In this document: positions 13,665 to 25,200 of the stretch, piece by piece | Layout: every line of letters begins with the position of its first letter | Numbering within the stretch: position 1 is the first letter of the stretch | Origin: Cercis canadensis | Taxonomy: Eukaryota > Streptophyta > Magnoliopsida > Fabales > Fabaceae | Assembly (NCBI GenBank): GCA_003255065.1 | Contig: QAOA01001229.1 | Span: 62,001 to 126,000 of the forward strand | DNA length: 64,000 bases | Reading direction: 5' to 3' | Notes under the pieces: model-generated | Database searches by the model: none | Told to the model about the DNA's origin: nothing | The model's input: the letters and a program-made list of their open reading frames with translations, nothing else | Program-made: the position numbers and the translations under genes

Positions 13665-16600
13665 CTAAATAATCCCTGTGGAAATGCTGGAAGTTGCGTT
13701 TATTTTTAGAGAGCACTCAGGGGCGTAGATAACACCTATTAGACCGGAATGTAAACCCATGAGAAGTTGGCTATATTACAATTGGCATTTTGCATCAAGT
13801 TAGCAGTTAACTATTTGAAAAGAAGAAATTTCTGTTTCTGACAGGAACGAAACAGAGAATGCACAAAATAAACAAAAATTCTCAGTATGTGTACTTATCT
13901 GTTTTCGGGGTTCATATTCCCATAAAAAGAAAATATTAACAAAATATTTCTTCAGATGGAAGCTCAAGCATGCAATTCAATTGAGAAAGCATGGGCAAAA
14001 AGTACAGATATCCATACCTTTTTCCTTGACATCAATTTGTAAAGTGTCAAGCGTAATTATGCCATCAGTTAATGGAAGTAGCTCAAGCTTGATGGTGGAT
14101 GTAGATTGAGATGGAATACATCTGATGCAGCCCATACATGATCATAATCAGTAAGTTTAAACAACAAATTTACAGAAATAGTAATTAAAATAAAAAGAGA
14201 GAGAGAGAGATGATGTATTACCCTAGTGGAACTCTACTGTGCAGCCACAAATGTGTACAACTCAAGCCAGAACTCGGGATGACATCATCACTGGTAGAAA
14301 CTGTTTGAGGTCCTCCATCACTATTTACTCTTCCCAAACACACTGCAAAACCAACAAATGGACTCATTGGTGTAGTGGGTGAACTTAGGGACACCACTGA
14401 AGGGGGTGCAGTAAATGAGGCTGGAGCAAGCACTGTCATGGTTAGATCTTCAGATGTCAAATTTGAAGCTTGAAGAGTTAAGACCTGACCAAATTGAAGC
14501 CATTAGGTTAAACTAATTGTAATTGTAGAGAACACTAAGCGTAATTTCAGTAGGAAGATAATCGAGTCATAGTGACCTGCACAGGAAGCTGGGAATTTCT
14601 TTCACTAGGTCCAGGAGACTGTCCAGACATCTCAGATGCAACAGAGATCATAATATCCCTTGAAGTACGTGGTCGCCAACTAGTTGGCTGCTTAAAGAAC
14701 AATCTTGATGCTAGATTAAGCAACAAACCCATGGGGAAAGCAACTAATTAACACCTCAACATTCATTAGAAAACATAACAAACTAAGGGAGGAAAAAAAA
14801 AACTACCCGTATAGTTGCATCGACATGACACCATAATTGCATATTGATCATCAATTGAAGCGGTCTTCTTTCTGTCAAGACTCCAGGAGGAAAGACTCAA
14901 TTTTGATGCTGAGTTTACAGATTGTTGCTTTGACAATTGTAAACTTCTTTCTCCCTGAACCTTGAGACTCTTCCCCATAGAAGTTGGTTTAAGAATAAAA
15001 GAATGTTCTTCACCTCTCCTGTAATTGGAAACTTCTAATAAATTTTTTTTTTTAAGAAAAAAGATAATTACAAAAACCAATTTCCAGATGTCACTGACCA
15101 AAGTTAGTTCTCTTCCCTTTTTTAAGACAACTATCAGATTGATTTAAACATCAGAGCATAAAAACATGCATTCAGGAAATACACAAAAGCCTCATCGTCT
15201 ATATAAGATGAAAATTTTTTCATTAAAAAAAAAAAGACAAAAGCAGAATTCTTTAGAGTATCTTAGGGATAATTTCATGCACTCTTATATGCTTCAATAA
15301 CAACTAACTTGGAAATCCACAACATAATATACATTTCTCCAAAATCAAAAATAAATAAACAAAAGAAAAGATTTACAATTTATTTGAAGCCAACTTCCTC
15401 GAAACATTATATATATTTTTCATTTATTGAAGGCCATGCTAACGAAAGTAGAGATTCTTGCCTAGACCCATAAGCATTTTACACACTTTGCATAAGTTAT
15501 AAAGATTGGTTGACCGAGTAAGGAGGTGTTCTAGCTTAACCAAGGGTCTCGGGTTCGAGCCCTTGGGAATGCAGCTATGTCTGTTGGGAGAGCTTTGCTG
15601 CCCTTGTGGTCCTTCCCGGCTCAAAACCGGATTAGTCGGACGAAGCCCGGACACCGGTGAGAAACCAAAAAAAAGATTGGTTGACCGTGTTTGCCCATCT
15701 ATATTGTTTATATAAAAGCTTTGTAGATGTGGTGCAGTATGTTTTCTGGGTGAACCAATCTGAACTAAGGCATCTCAAATCCTATGAATCAGCATATCTA
15801 TGTATCAGTTTCATAAGGCACGAGCCAATCAGACTAAATAAATGGGGGAAAGCATTCTCAAAAAACCCACCACCTATTATGTGCCTCACAATTCTTAATT
15901 GGCCTAGTTATACTACAAGAATATTATATTCGGTGGCTAGTTTAAAGCTATAGGTTATAGAAGTCAAATTGTCCAGCTTCTCCAGTTTCATTTCCAGTTC
16001 CTGTGGCTGATGATTAGCATTCATCCTTCAAATTCAGGATGTTCTTTTTTTTTTTTCAACAACGTGGTCACTTATCTCTTATCCTCCTCTTTGTCACTGA
16101 TATCAATTTTTTTTTTTATAAAATCAGACATTTGTTGCCACTGCTTTTATTTACAACCAACTACACATTCTGAAATCCACCTCTATATTCTCCCTCTTAC
16201 ATTTATCAAACCTTACACCCTGTTTAACTTCTCCATAACATTCACCTCTAGATGCACCTCAAAAGCAGCCTTAAAGCCAGATATCTGCTACTAGCCAGAA
16301 AATTCCTCAATTACATTATCTTATCTCCTTCAACCATTCAACAAATGAATATCTCTTTCAAATCACAATTAACCCACTTTTGGTAAGTACATTTCTCTCG
16401 GAACCCATAGACCTAAAGCTATGTCTTTTGCACCCAAAACCCTGCTATAATAACATCGGAATGAGGTCTCTCGAACATTCCTACTTAAGTAACTGTCAAA
16501 TTTAAAGATAACTGAATTGGGCTACCAAAGCTGTCTGGCAGCAAGTTTGCTGGAACAGGGAAAAAGGCAAAACTAGAGCGTCAGATGCCAGCTTCTTCAA

Positions 16601-18586
16601 TAATCACTTTTCATACCTAAATCAGGGTAGAAATCTCTCCTTCAAAACCAAATTCATAAGGAGTATTGTTGATAAAAGAAATTATATTTAAACCTTAAAA
16701 GAGCTCGAAAAAGGGCACCACAAGATTAACTTGTAATTAAGCTTCTTTCACTGAATCTAAACCCATATGGTACTGGAGAAAACTTTTAGGTTTTTGCTGC
16801 ATCCAGAATTTTGGCTTTCTCATAGGCATTTTGAACCCACACATAAGTACATTTTGCATGCTATTATGGAACATCTTTTTTAAAAAAATTTCATTTGGAG
16901 GGCCAAGCTATGCCTCAGTGCAAGTATAAATGACAGAATAATCAAGGCTATGCCGCAGCATCCTATCTGATAAGTAACAACAAAAACAACATTAAGATAC
17001 AGATAAAGAATAACAACCTGAGGGCTAGATTTGGTAAACAATGGTCCTTTCCAGCTTCAATACAAGCAATTGGTAATGACGAGGGTGGTTCACTTTTTGT
17101 AGCCTCTTCAAAAACAATTGTTATGGCATCTATAAATATCACAACGTCTGGAGCATGAGCTGGAACAACATTCTGCAGAACAGCTTAAGAAATATTAGTA
17201 AAAGCAGAACTTGAAAAGGATGACAATACAATATACAATAAATTAATGAAGAAGGAAATTTCTAAAATAAATTGATTGAAAGAAAATCATAATTCAGACC
17301 TTTATCTGAACGCAGAGAAGGTCCTCTGAATTGCAGTTGGCAGCAAAAGAGTGGATAGCTACAGGTTGTATTATATCAAGTTTCCTTCTCCACCTTTTTC
17401 CAGGCGTATAGATGCCTTCTAATCCACAACAAACAGAAAATCTTTCTCGCTCCAATGAGACACCTCGAAAAGATAAAAGTTCTTCAACCCCAGGTTTTTT
17501 CTTTAAAAACTTCTGAGATGAGATTTGATCCCAATCCTCAACGTCAAAACTTGGCTTAGAACTAGCTGCTTTAACAGGAGCAGGTGGTGGGGTCGTATTT
17601 TGAGGTAGTGAGGACATGGAGTAACTTCTGAAATGACCAAAGAATAATTGAGAGCCAGATGAAGCTGAATAATTGGATCTGTGAGAGGTACTGCCAATTC
17701 CTGAATTGGTACTTAAATGAGGAGGAGATAAGGGGTGAGACGTAGGGGGAAGAGTATTATCCAATGGAAGTAGCCATTTTAAAAGCTCTCCACATGGATC
17801 CTGATTGGTATTAACTAAATTGTCCTGGTTCTCAGAAGACAAGATTTTCTCCTGATACTTTTCAAATTGGAGAATTTCTAAACAAGGGTCTTTAAGAAAA
17901 TTAACACCAACATTCACCTGTAAAAGAACCTGCATCCTTACAAACAAGAAAATAGAATCAGATCAGTAATCTGAGCCAATAAGTTCACCCAACATGAATA
18001 GGAAAATTTAGCATCTTGAAGACTAAAAATTCTTATGATCAAGTTATATCAGAAGCCTTCAAGTCTAATGAGCTTTCCCAGCCAATTTTCATAAAGATCT
18101 GAGGCATTTAACAGGCAAGGCAAACACCACTGAAAGAAATTTAAAGTATTAGACACACTAAAGTTTAACAAAAAGAAGAGACCAAGGAGCTAGCAAGTTA
18201 AAGACCCATGAAGCAACAAACTACCTAATCGTAATAGTGATAACAATTCCATAAGTAAGCATATTCTGTAATGGCAGTTCAAAGTATCCCACTGGTATCT
18301 CAGGCTCCAAAGAAATGTAAAGGTTGGAAATGTTGATAATGCTGTTACAGAATAACAGCATCATCCAAATGAATGAATTTTGCTTACAAGACAAACAAAT
18401 AAACTGGAATCCACATGTTGGTTCTCTAAAGGCTGTTTCAAGTCTAACAGAAGTAAGGACAAACTGCATATCAGGACAACAAAACTCTCTACTGCACTTT
18501 TATTATTTCCTCAATAATATACTATATATACATATATACACATATACATACATACATATACATATGTGCGTGTGTGTGTGAGACAC

Positions 18587-18617
<31 letters not shown>

Positions 18618-21236
18618 AAACATATGTGTATAAGAATTCTGAAGAGTAAAAATGACTGTAATATAAGTCAAAAAACAAAGGCCAAATTGCTTTTGTGCAT
18701 GTGTAGGAAAAAAGGGGAATTTAAGTGACCAAAGGAGAAGGGATGAACTTTAATTACAAGGTTTAGCCCCAAATTCCCCCAAAAAAGAGCGTTCCATCTC
18801 CCTGTGGAATTTTAGGATCCCCACAAATAAAACATCATTCTCTCTTCTTAGCAATTTTAGGCTAAGAAAATGCAAAGTCATAGTTTCTGAAGTTTTATGG
18901 CACGTACCACTATGTCTCCATTAGGAAGAGCACAACACTTGACAGAATTTCTTGCCACTCCACCAGAAATAGTTGCATCAAAATTTCCTCTATCAATAAC
19001 TGCACTAATAGCAGATGTTTTTTTTGCAGTCTCTTTGGTTCCAATAGTTGAGATTTTTTGACCATTTGTTTCAGAGAAATTAGAAAACTTTTCTGAAGCA
19101 CCTCTTTTGGACCAAAGTGGCTCATCTGACTCAGCAATCCTCACAAAGAAGTGAGAATTCTCAAATTTTTCCAACAACAATGCAGTTTGTCTTTTGTGAT
19201 CCTCCATTCTAAGAAGGGATTCACCAGAAGGAAGATCTGTTGGTTGATCACCCTTCTGCTTTTCACCACTGGGACTAATTTCCCCTTCCCCAGGTAATAA
19301 ATTACTTCCATTTTCAACGATCCCATTTTCTTTCTCAGAGGTGTGACTTATGCCATTCTTAGTCATCACTGCAGCAACTTTAAATGGAGTAATAATCTCT
19401 GTGTCCTGCTTACATGCAGACAAGCATGCCAGGATATGAACTTGTTCACCTGAATTACAGGTATATATTATGTCTAGTCAACCTTTCAAGGGAGACAGGA
19501 TTCCAAACGTTGTATGCCAAAAACAGATTTATACATTTGAAGAGGGAAATAATCTATTACCAGGAAAAAGGAAGGAACGATCAAGAGAGTGCAGGGACTG
19601 TATATCTGGAGCATGATTCCAGTTTTCAGGCAGTTCTTCTACAGAAAGAAAATTAAAAATTAGACATGCAGGGAAATCTCATTTGTAACATCAAATACAA
19701 AAGGAAAGAGTCAAAGAAATTTTTGATAGCATTAGTTACAAAATACCTAGCAATCACTGAGGCATATTGACCTAATATCCTTAATCCTACCACTTTAAAC
19801 AAAATGATAATAAAAACCACCCTATGATTATAATTTTTCTCATGATCTAAATATCTTATGGAATGCAGACCTGGAAGACATGTTGAGCTCATTACTTTTA
19901 GACCTTGAGGGGAAGAGGATCATTGGCATAATCTTACTTTCCCTGTTGATTACTAGTGCAAAAACTCAACAGGCTCTCCAACCAGGCATGAATTTACCAC
20001 CATTCAAGTGTTTGCAGCCTTGCACCAAGTCACTATGCAAAAGGAAAAGAAGCCTGCTACAAGTTTTCTTTCTTTTTATGCTCGACTTTGCAATAAAATA
20101 TCTCAAAAAAAAATTATCTTATGCAGTATTAAAATAAATAAATAAATTCAGCTCTAGGGTTTCAACTGCTGAAGAATGAAAATTTTGGATATTAGAAGCA
20201 TAAAGAAAAGCATGGACTAAATTTTATTTAGATGCAATAGAACTTTGTTTTCTGTATTCCTAAATGGAAGTAAATTCCCTTAGGAGAAAAAGAATATCTC
20301 AAAGAAGAAAGACGGTGAAAAGATTATCAACTTTAAATGGCCCAAGTTGCGATGAGCATAACAGAACCTCCCTCTAGCCAGACCAAGCTAATGGTTTAAA
20401 GATCAATTCAGGAGTCATATGGTACAACACATGTAGCAAAAAGTAGTTGCAGTCCCCTAATATGTAATTTTTTTTTATTGGATTCGATTCCTATCCTAAC
20501 TGAAATCCTCTTCAGAATAATTGCAACTCTGTTCAATTACTCTATCACAACTTATAACTAAGATATAAACTGGCATCTAATAATGTACAAGAGAGTCTCT
20601 TCCTGGTTCCTCCCATTTCATGCAAGTAGGAAGTCTCAATTACGATGGCTGTTTCTTTTGCTCTCGTCTGCAATTGGTATATTTATATGATAATAATTTT
20701 TTTTTATAAAAAAGGGCTATCTGGCACAGTTCATCTGTAAAAATATATTACAGCTATTTAAACCATATCAAGTTCAAGGGGCCACAAATACTAGACTAGG
20801 ATCTGAATCAAGATTTTGTAATCATGTCCACATATCATTTGTCATGCTGAGAATCAATAAGAAAGATATAAATAGTTCATCTAATTGTCTTAACATTCTT
20901 GCTCACAAGACTTAAAAAGTTGGATTACTGGTGTGATGACATACTGTATGGAATGGTAATCCATCCTTCTTCTTCAGAAACATCTGAGTGCTTAGCTACA
21001 ATTGGTACATCATTTTTTGAATTTGGTCCAGTAATGCTGCCATTTTCACCTCCAACTTCATCAGTCTCTCCCTCATATTCTTCAATTGTGGTATACAGTG
21101 TAGATGGCTCCTCAGATATAAGAGTCTCCAAAGTAGATCCAGAAGCAGCTCTCTGATGTGTTTCTGTACGAAGAGATTCGGGAATTGATGACCGCTCTGC
21201 CGATACAATTGTAGTAGACCGCATCAAAAAATTCAT
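13665..21236 (-). CDS. TML: TPLATE complex muniscin-like subunit TML
   Basis: Ten exons (minus strand) join in frame to 826 residues: 21236-20945, 19638-19561, 19449-18908, 17929-17300, 17172-17018, 15018-14807, 14710-14577, 14484-14222, 14121-14018 and 13735-13665. TML is the medium subunit of the plant TPLATE adaptor complex that drives clathrin-mediated endocytosis at the plasma membrane. The N-terminal 300 residues are acidic and poorly structured; the region around 335-440 is rich in Ser, Pro and His. From about residue 450 (ELLSFRGVSLERERFSV) a mu-homology domain runs to the end, with RRKLDIIQPV, VMVSCRCNYT-like IMVSCRCNYT, RDIMISVASEMSG and the terminal SLKINATSSIS. The last coding exon is only 71 bp and was found by its match to this family tail. 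The start codon lies in the second transcribed exon. Family recognition is from memory; no search was run. Confidence 0.88.
15501..15687 (+). mobile_element. tRNA-derived SINE, copy 1, with 16-bp target duplication
   Basis: A perfect 16-bp repeat, aaagattggttgaccg, flanks the element at 15501-15516 and 15672-15687. The body (15517-15671) has a perfect RNA polymerase III box B, GGTTCGAGCCC, at 15552-15562 and ends in an A run. It matches the minus strand of copy 2 (58365-58545) along its whole length but lacks the box A region, so it is 5'-truncated. It lies in TML intron 5, opposite to the gene. Not a functional tRNA gene: it cannot fold into a full cloverleaf. Confidence 0.85.
18526..18616. 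repeat. Compound microsatellite (AT/AC then GT then GA)
   Basis: Runs of at/ac-type tetranucleotides pass into (gt)n near 18566-18580 and (ga)n at about 18591-18616. It sits in the TML intron between exons 3 and 4 and is likely to be length-polymorphic. Confidence 0.85.
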
Positions 21237-22440
21237 TGTGCCACCACAACGTCTGCAAATTTAAATATAAATTCTTATAAGCATGAGTTCAATAGATTAA
21301 TGAGCCATGGAATAACAAATAAGCTAATGATAACATTTCGAGTAAAATACCATAAAGCAATCCAAAGTTATTTAAAATGGCAAATAATAATAATAACTGG
21401 TAAAAAGGATAGAACTGTGGTAAGAATTCCATGCAAACTTTTTAAACAGATTTAAATGCAATATATCATATCTACTAGAAGTTTCGGGTTTGGGCTAAAC
21501 TTCCCCTAACTTGTCCTTCTCTTATTGAATGCTAAAAGTCCAGGAAAGAATCAGCTACTGTACTCATCTATCTTTCTCTCTGTCTGCCCCTTATTAAATC
21601 AATTATAGCATCAACCTCTTGAAAAATGCACGAGAAATTGCTTAATTTTAAAATCCACTGTTCTTCACCCATTACCTTGCACCTTGTGATAAAATAATAA
21701 TGAGAGTACCAACTACCAAAGGCAAGAGTCATGGTCATTCTCATTCTGTAATCAGAGTCCGTCATCCATGAGCAAATGACAAGCAGCAATATATAGGCTA
21801 TGTAAGAATGACTATAGCATTGAACAATTCATTTTGCTGAACATGTCAACGGAGAAGCAACCTAGCATAATGCAATGTTTGCTCAAAAGGGACGCGAAGG
21901 AAGAGCGTGCTCAACTAAATTCTAATGAAGAATAAAGCATAGGGAGGGACTGGAACTATTAATCTCTGAACATCGATCCCACTACTACCATAGATTACAC
22001 TTGAACTAAGCAGTGATGAACAAGATAAAGCAGCACTCCCATCACCTCAACTACAAAGCAGATGAGATTAGAAAAAGTGGAGATTGAAACGCTATGAATG
22101 AAAACTCGAGACTCTAACACTGTAAGAGCAGAAACTGAATATCAAATTGAGAATTCTATAAACTGATAGGCCTCCATTGATGCAGAAAACGCAAGCAAGC
22201 AACTGAGAAATGCAAGTAGCAGAGATCGAAGAGAGAGAATAGAATCTCTTTGATTTGAAGGTTACCTGATGAAGGATCGAGATGAAGAGGTTCAGACGAA
22301 GGGAGTGAGAGAGAAAGAGACCACTGAATACGAAGGAGATCCAAAGTTGCAGTTGCGAGTAGAAACAGAGAGCTTCGCCAAAGGCCTCTAACTCTTCCTC
22401 TCTCCGTTGTATCTCGATCTGATTCTAATGCGATGAGAAA
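21237..22440 (-). promoter_or_regulatory. TML 5' leader with intron
   Basis: The coding start at 21236 is preceded by a 16-base leader remnant and an acceptor (tttgcag, ending at 21253). A matching donor, CAG|GTAACC, lies after 22266, giving a leader intron at about 22265-21253 (1.0 kb). The first non-coding exon would run from roughly 22440 to 22266. Leader introns often support expression in plants; here the effect is inferred. A sequenced transcript would settle it. Confidence 0.55.
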
Positions 22441-22518
22441 AATGCAGAGTGTAACGCTTTAAAAAAAAAAAAAAAACAAATATCGGGCCCCGTTTGGATT
22501 GCTTCATTTCGTGTTTTC

Positions 22519-23690
22519 TAAGGAAAAGTCCAAAAAAATTATAAAAAACCTCCTTGCACTATAAAATTATGTAGAACAACCAAAACCTCAGCGTTCGTCT
22601 AGACGAAAAACATCACGTGCCACGCACGTGATGTGATTAATCACTAACTATGAGTCATAGTGCAATTCACAGGGGTATCAATAAAAATGAATTTATAAAA
22701 ACAGAGCTAAACGGTAATATTCAAAAGTTGTCATCTTCAACCTCCCTTCTAGCAAGTCGACCAGCAGCAGCATCGTCGCCGCCACAGCCATGATCATCAC
22801 TTTCATCAGTTAAAAGCAAAGCTTTTTTGCCCAAACATTCGAACCCAACAATTATTAACAACTCATTTACAGAATGGCACCCAATAAATCCCTTTAGATT
22901 GGTCATGGATCGAAGACAGCGAAGGGGATTTTGCTTCACTGGTTTTGATCTTTACAAGGTGACGGTGGGAGAAAGAGGTACTTGTACAGAGTGAGCGAAA
23001 GCAAGGTCAGAGGGAACAAAAATGGTGGTGGTGGGAGAACCAAGATAGAGGGTTTTGGAAACGAGTCAAAGGGTGAGAGCCATGGAAAGGTAGCCGGAGT
23101 TGAGGTTTAACCTTGTGGGGTGCTCTAATGTCGTCTTTCGCCTCACCGATTCTTCTGGCATTTACTTTCTTTATAACCCTGCTACTACAGAAATTAAGGT
23201 TCTCCCGATGCTCGATTCTATAATGTAACCCTACCCTCAGCCTCAGCATAATTTTGTTCATATGGATCTAGGATTTGGGTATTGACCCCAGTACCAATGA
23301 TTACAAGATAGTGACGATTTCTTATTTCTTTGAGTAGTAATTTATGGAGGAAGTTAGAACAGAACCATGTGCGGTTACTCTGCTGTCGCTATCGCTGGTG
23401 CCGGGCATCGGTGACTCTGAGAAACGAGGGTGAGGGTGAAAGATGGAGGGACGAAGGAGAGGAAATTAATGATTAATTAGCGTTTTTTTAAAAAAAAATT
23501 GGATTAATTAAGCTGTTAATCACATCATGATACGTAATTTTTTCCGTCCATTAATAAACAGACGTTAAAATTTTGAGATATTTTACACATTTTTATAGTT
23601 TAAAAAAATATTTTGTAATTTTTTTTTAGTTTTAAGGATGGTGTATATACTCTATAGTTGAAGGATTTTATTTTTTTTGACTTTTCCCTA
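22519..23690. mobile_element. 1.17-kb non-autonomous terminal-inverted-repeat element
   Basis: The left end (taaggaaaagtccaaaaaaa at 22519) is the imperfect inverted copy of the right end (tttttttgacttttcccta, ending at 23690). Matching continues inside: both sides carry atgtgattaa-type sequence about 115-180 bp from the tip. The core (about 22650-23460) is clearly GC-richer than the flanks and has short open frames on the minus strand but no transposase motif. The core may be a captured host fragment. The target duplication is not clear. Confidence 0.6.
22611..22633. promoter_or_regulatory. Paired G-box palindrome
   Basis: CATCACGTG and its inverted copy CACGTGATG are separated by five bases. 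Each arm contains the G-box core CACGTG, bound by bZIP and bHLH factors. It lies inside the end of the 1.17-kb element, about 180 bp upstream of the presumed TML transcription start. Activity is not shown by sequence alone. Confidence 0.45.
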
Positions 23691-24009
23691 TCATTTTTTG
23701 ATGGAAACAAACAATACAACCCGTTTAATTTTCTCTATCATCAAAATTTTGTTTTGTTTTGTTTTTTTTTTCTTTTCGTTTTTTTTTCCAATTCTCTTTA
23801 TTTGCATTGGTGATTGGGCCATTTTCTTTTTGGGCTTGGCCCTTTTTAATCTTAGGCCGAATTTAATTCTGAAGTTATTGCCACTTTGAGAGAGTAGATT
23901 TCTCTTTGATTTGATTAGATTAAAGCATTCCATTAACCCAAAAAAAAAAAAATAGATTAAAGCATTTTGCAAGTTGCTAAACTTCCTTTTTTAAATAAGT
24001 TATTATAGG

Positions 24010-24221
24010 CGGGAATTCTATGATACTACGTAAGTATGTCATACTACACTGACGTGTCAAGCATACATAATTTTTATATTTTATTATATATAAAATATAA
24101 TTTATTTAATTTTTTAAATAAATTTAAAAACAGTTAATTTGTACACATGTCATTTATTTATTGGTTATTCTTATGTAGTATGACATACTACATAAATACT
24201 AAAAGTATCTAAGAAACCTCC
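24010..24221 (+). mobile_element. Mutator-type MITE, copy 1
   Basis: The element is flanked by a perfect 9-bp duplication, tattatagg, at 24001-24009 and 24222-24230. It starts cgggaattctatgatactac and ends aagaaacctcc. Inverted subterminal blocks (agtatgtcatactaca and tgtagtatgacatact) face each other. There is no coding capacity. Copies 2 to 5 share the ends and interior. Confidence 0.85.
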
Positions 24222-24384
24222 TATTATAGGACCTCCTTAATTATTTTGCGGGTATCTTACTTTTTCCACACAAACTTGTCGTAAACGTATGACCATATCA
24301 ATCAAGATAACTAACTTTGGTATCGCCTAAACAAATATGGAGTTATCAAGTAGTATACTATAAATAAAAATATATTATAAATAT

Positions 24385-24573
24385 CGGGATTTTATGATAC
24401 TACATGAGTATGTCATACTACACTAATGTGGTAAGCATACATAATTTTTATATTTTATTTTCTCAAATAAATTTAAAAATAGTTAATTTGTACATGTGTC
24501 ATTTTCATATTAGCTAATCTCATGTAGTATGACATACTACATAAATATGAAAAGTATTTAAAAAAAAACCTCC
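24385..24573 (+). mobile_element. Mutator-type MITE, copy 2
   Basis: It is the same element as copy 1, about 160 bp downstream and in the same orientation. Its flanks, tataaatat (24376-24384) and tataaaaat (24574-24582), agree at eight of nine bases. It is shorter in the AT-rich middle than copy 1. Confidence 0.82.
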
Positions 24574-24664
24574 TATAAAAATTTATTTTTTCTGACTTTC
24601 TAGCTTCTAAATTTGTAGTGTACCCAAATAAATAAAAAAGAAAAAAGTGAAAGACATTTGGATA

Positions 24665-25034
24665 TCTCTAATTAGAGTTGGCAAACGAGACTACCTGGCC
24701 CGGCTTGGGTTGCGGGCCCAATTAGCCCGTTTTATTTTGGACCAGCAATTTCACAGCCTAATGAACCCTCGGCTCTCTGTGGCCGGCCCATTTTTTTGAA
24801 CTTCTTTTTTTTAAAGCAAATAATAGTCCTGATGTCATCTTATAAAACCCAAAACAATTAATTGAAGAAAGTAACAAAACAAAATTACCTTCAAATGTGC
24901 ATGCGTGTAGAGTAGTAGCATTAACAACAAATATTAATACACTAAATCACTAATTAAATTATTAAAGTATCAATTATCAAGTACCAACCACTAAACCACA
25001 TACTAATTAAAATTTAAAGTATAAATCTTGCATT
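24665..25034. mobile_element. hAT-type element end and AT-rich interior
   Basis: From about 24665 the sequence agagttggcaaacga followed by a gcccggcttgggttgcgggcc-like GC-rich block resembles the ends of plant hAT elements. The decayed BED finger just downstream supports this. The right end was not found. Confidence 0.45.
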
Positions 25035-25199
25035 TCAAGATGGGTAATTGTTCAAATGATGCCACAAATGACTTGTTCTATATTTTGCTAAATTATAATA
25101 GACTTTTTCACACGCCTTACATTTTGCACATAATCTTAATAAATAATTTCCATCTTCAATATAAACCTTTTCAAAAAACTCTCAAATGCTAAGCTTTGT
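25035..25199 (-). pseudogene. hAT transposase BED zinc-finger remnant
   Basis: On the minus strand the sequence reads through EFFEKVYIEDGNY, then CAKCKACEKVYYNLA and TSHLWHHLNNYP before a TGA at 25037-25035. Cys-x2-Cys followed by SHLWHHL is the shape of the BED finger at the N terminus of hAT transposases. A TGA stands where the conserved Trp before EFFEK is expected, and the N at 25200 cuts the upstream part. It cannot make a working transposase. Confidence 0.7.
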
Positions 25200-25200
25200 N

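Noticed and set aside
15506..15715. A tRNA gene, suggested by GGTTCGAGCCC
   Set aside because: There is no cloverleaf or box A; target duplications and an A tail show a SINE.
23677..23972. 70- and 93-codon frames on opposite strands
   Set aside because: Phe- and Lys-rich translation of a T-rich tract; overlaps the end of a transposon.
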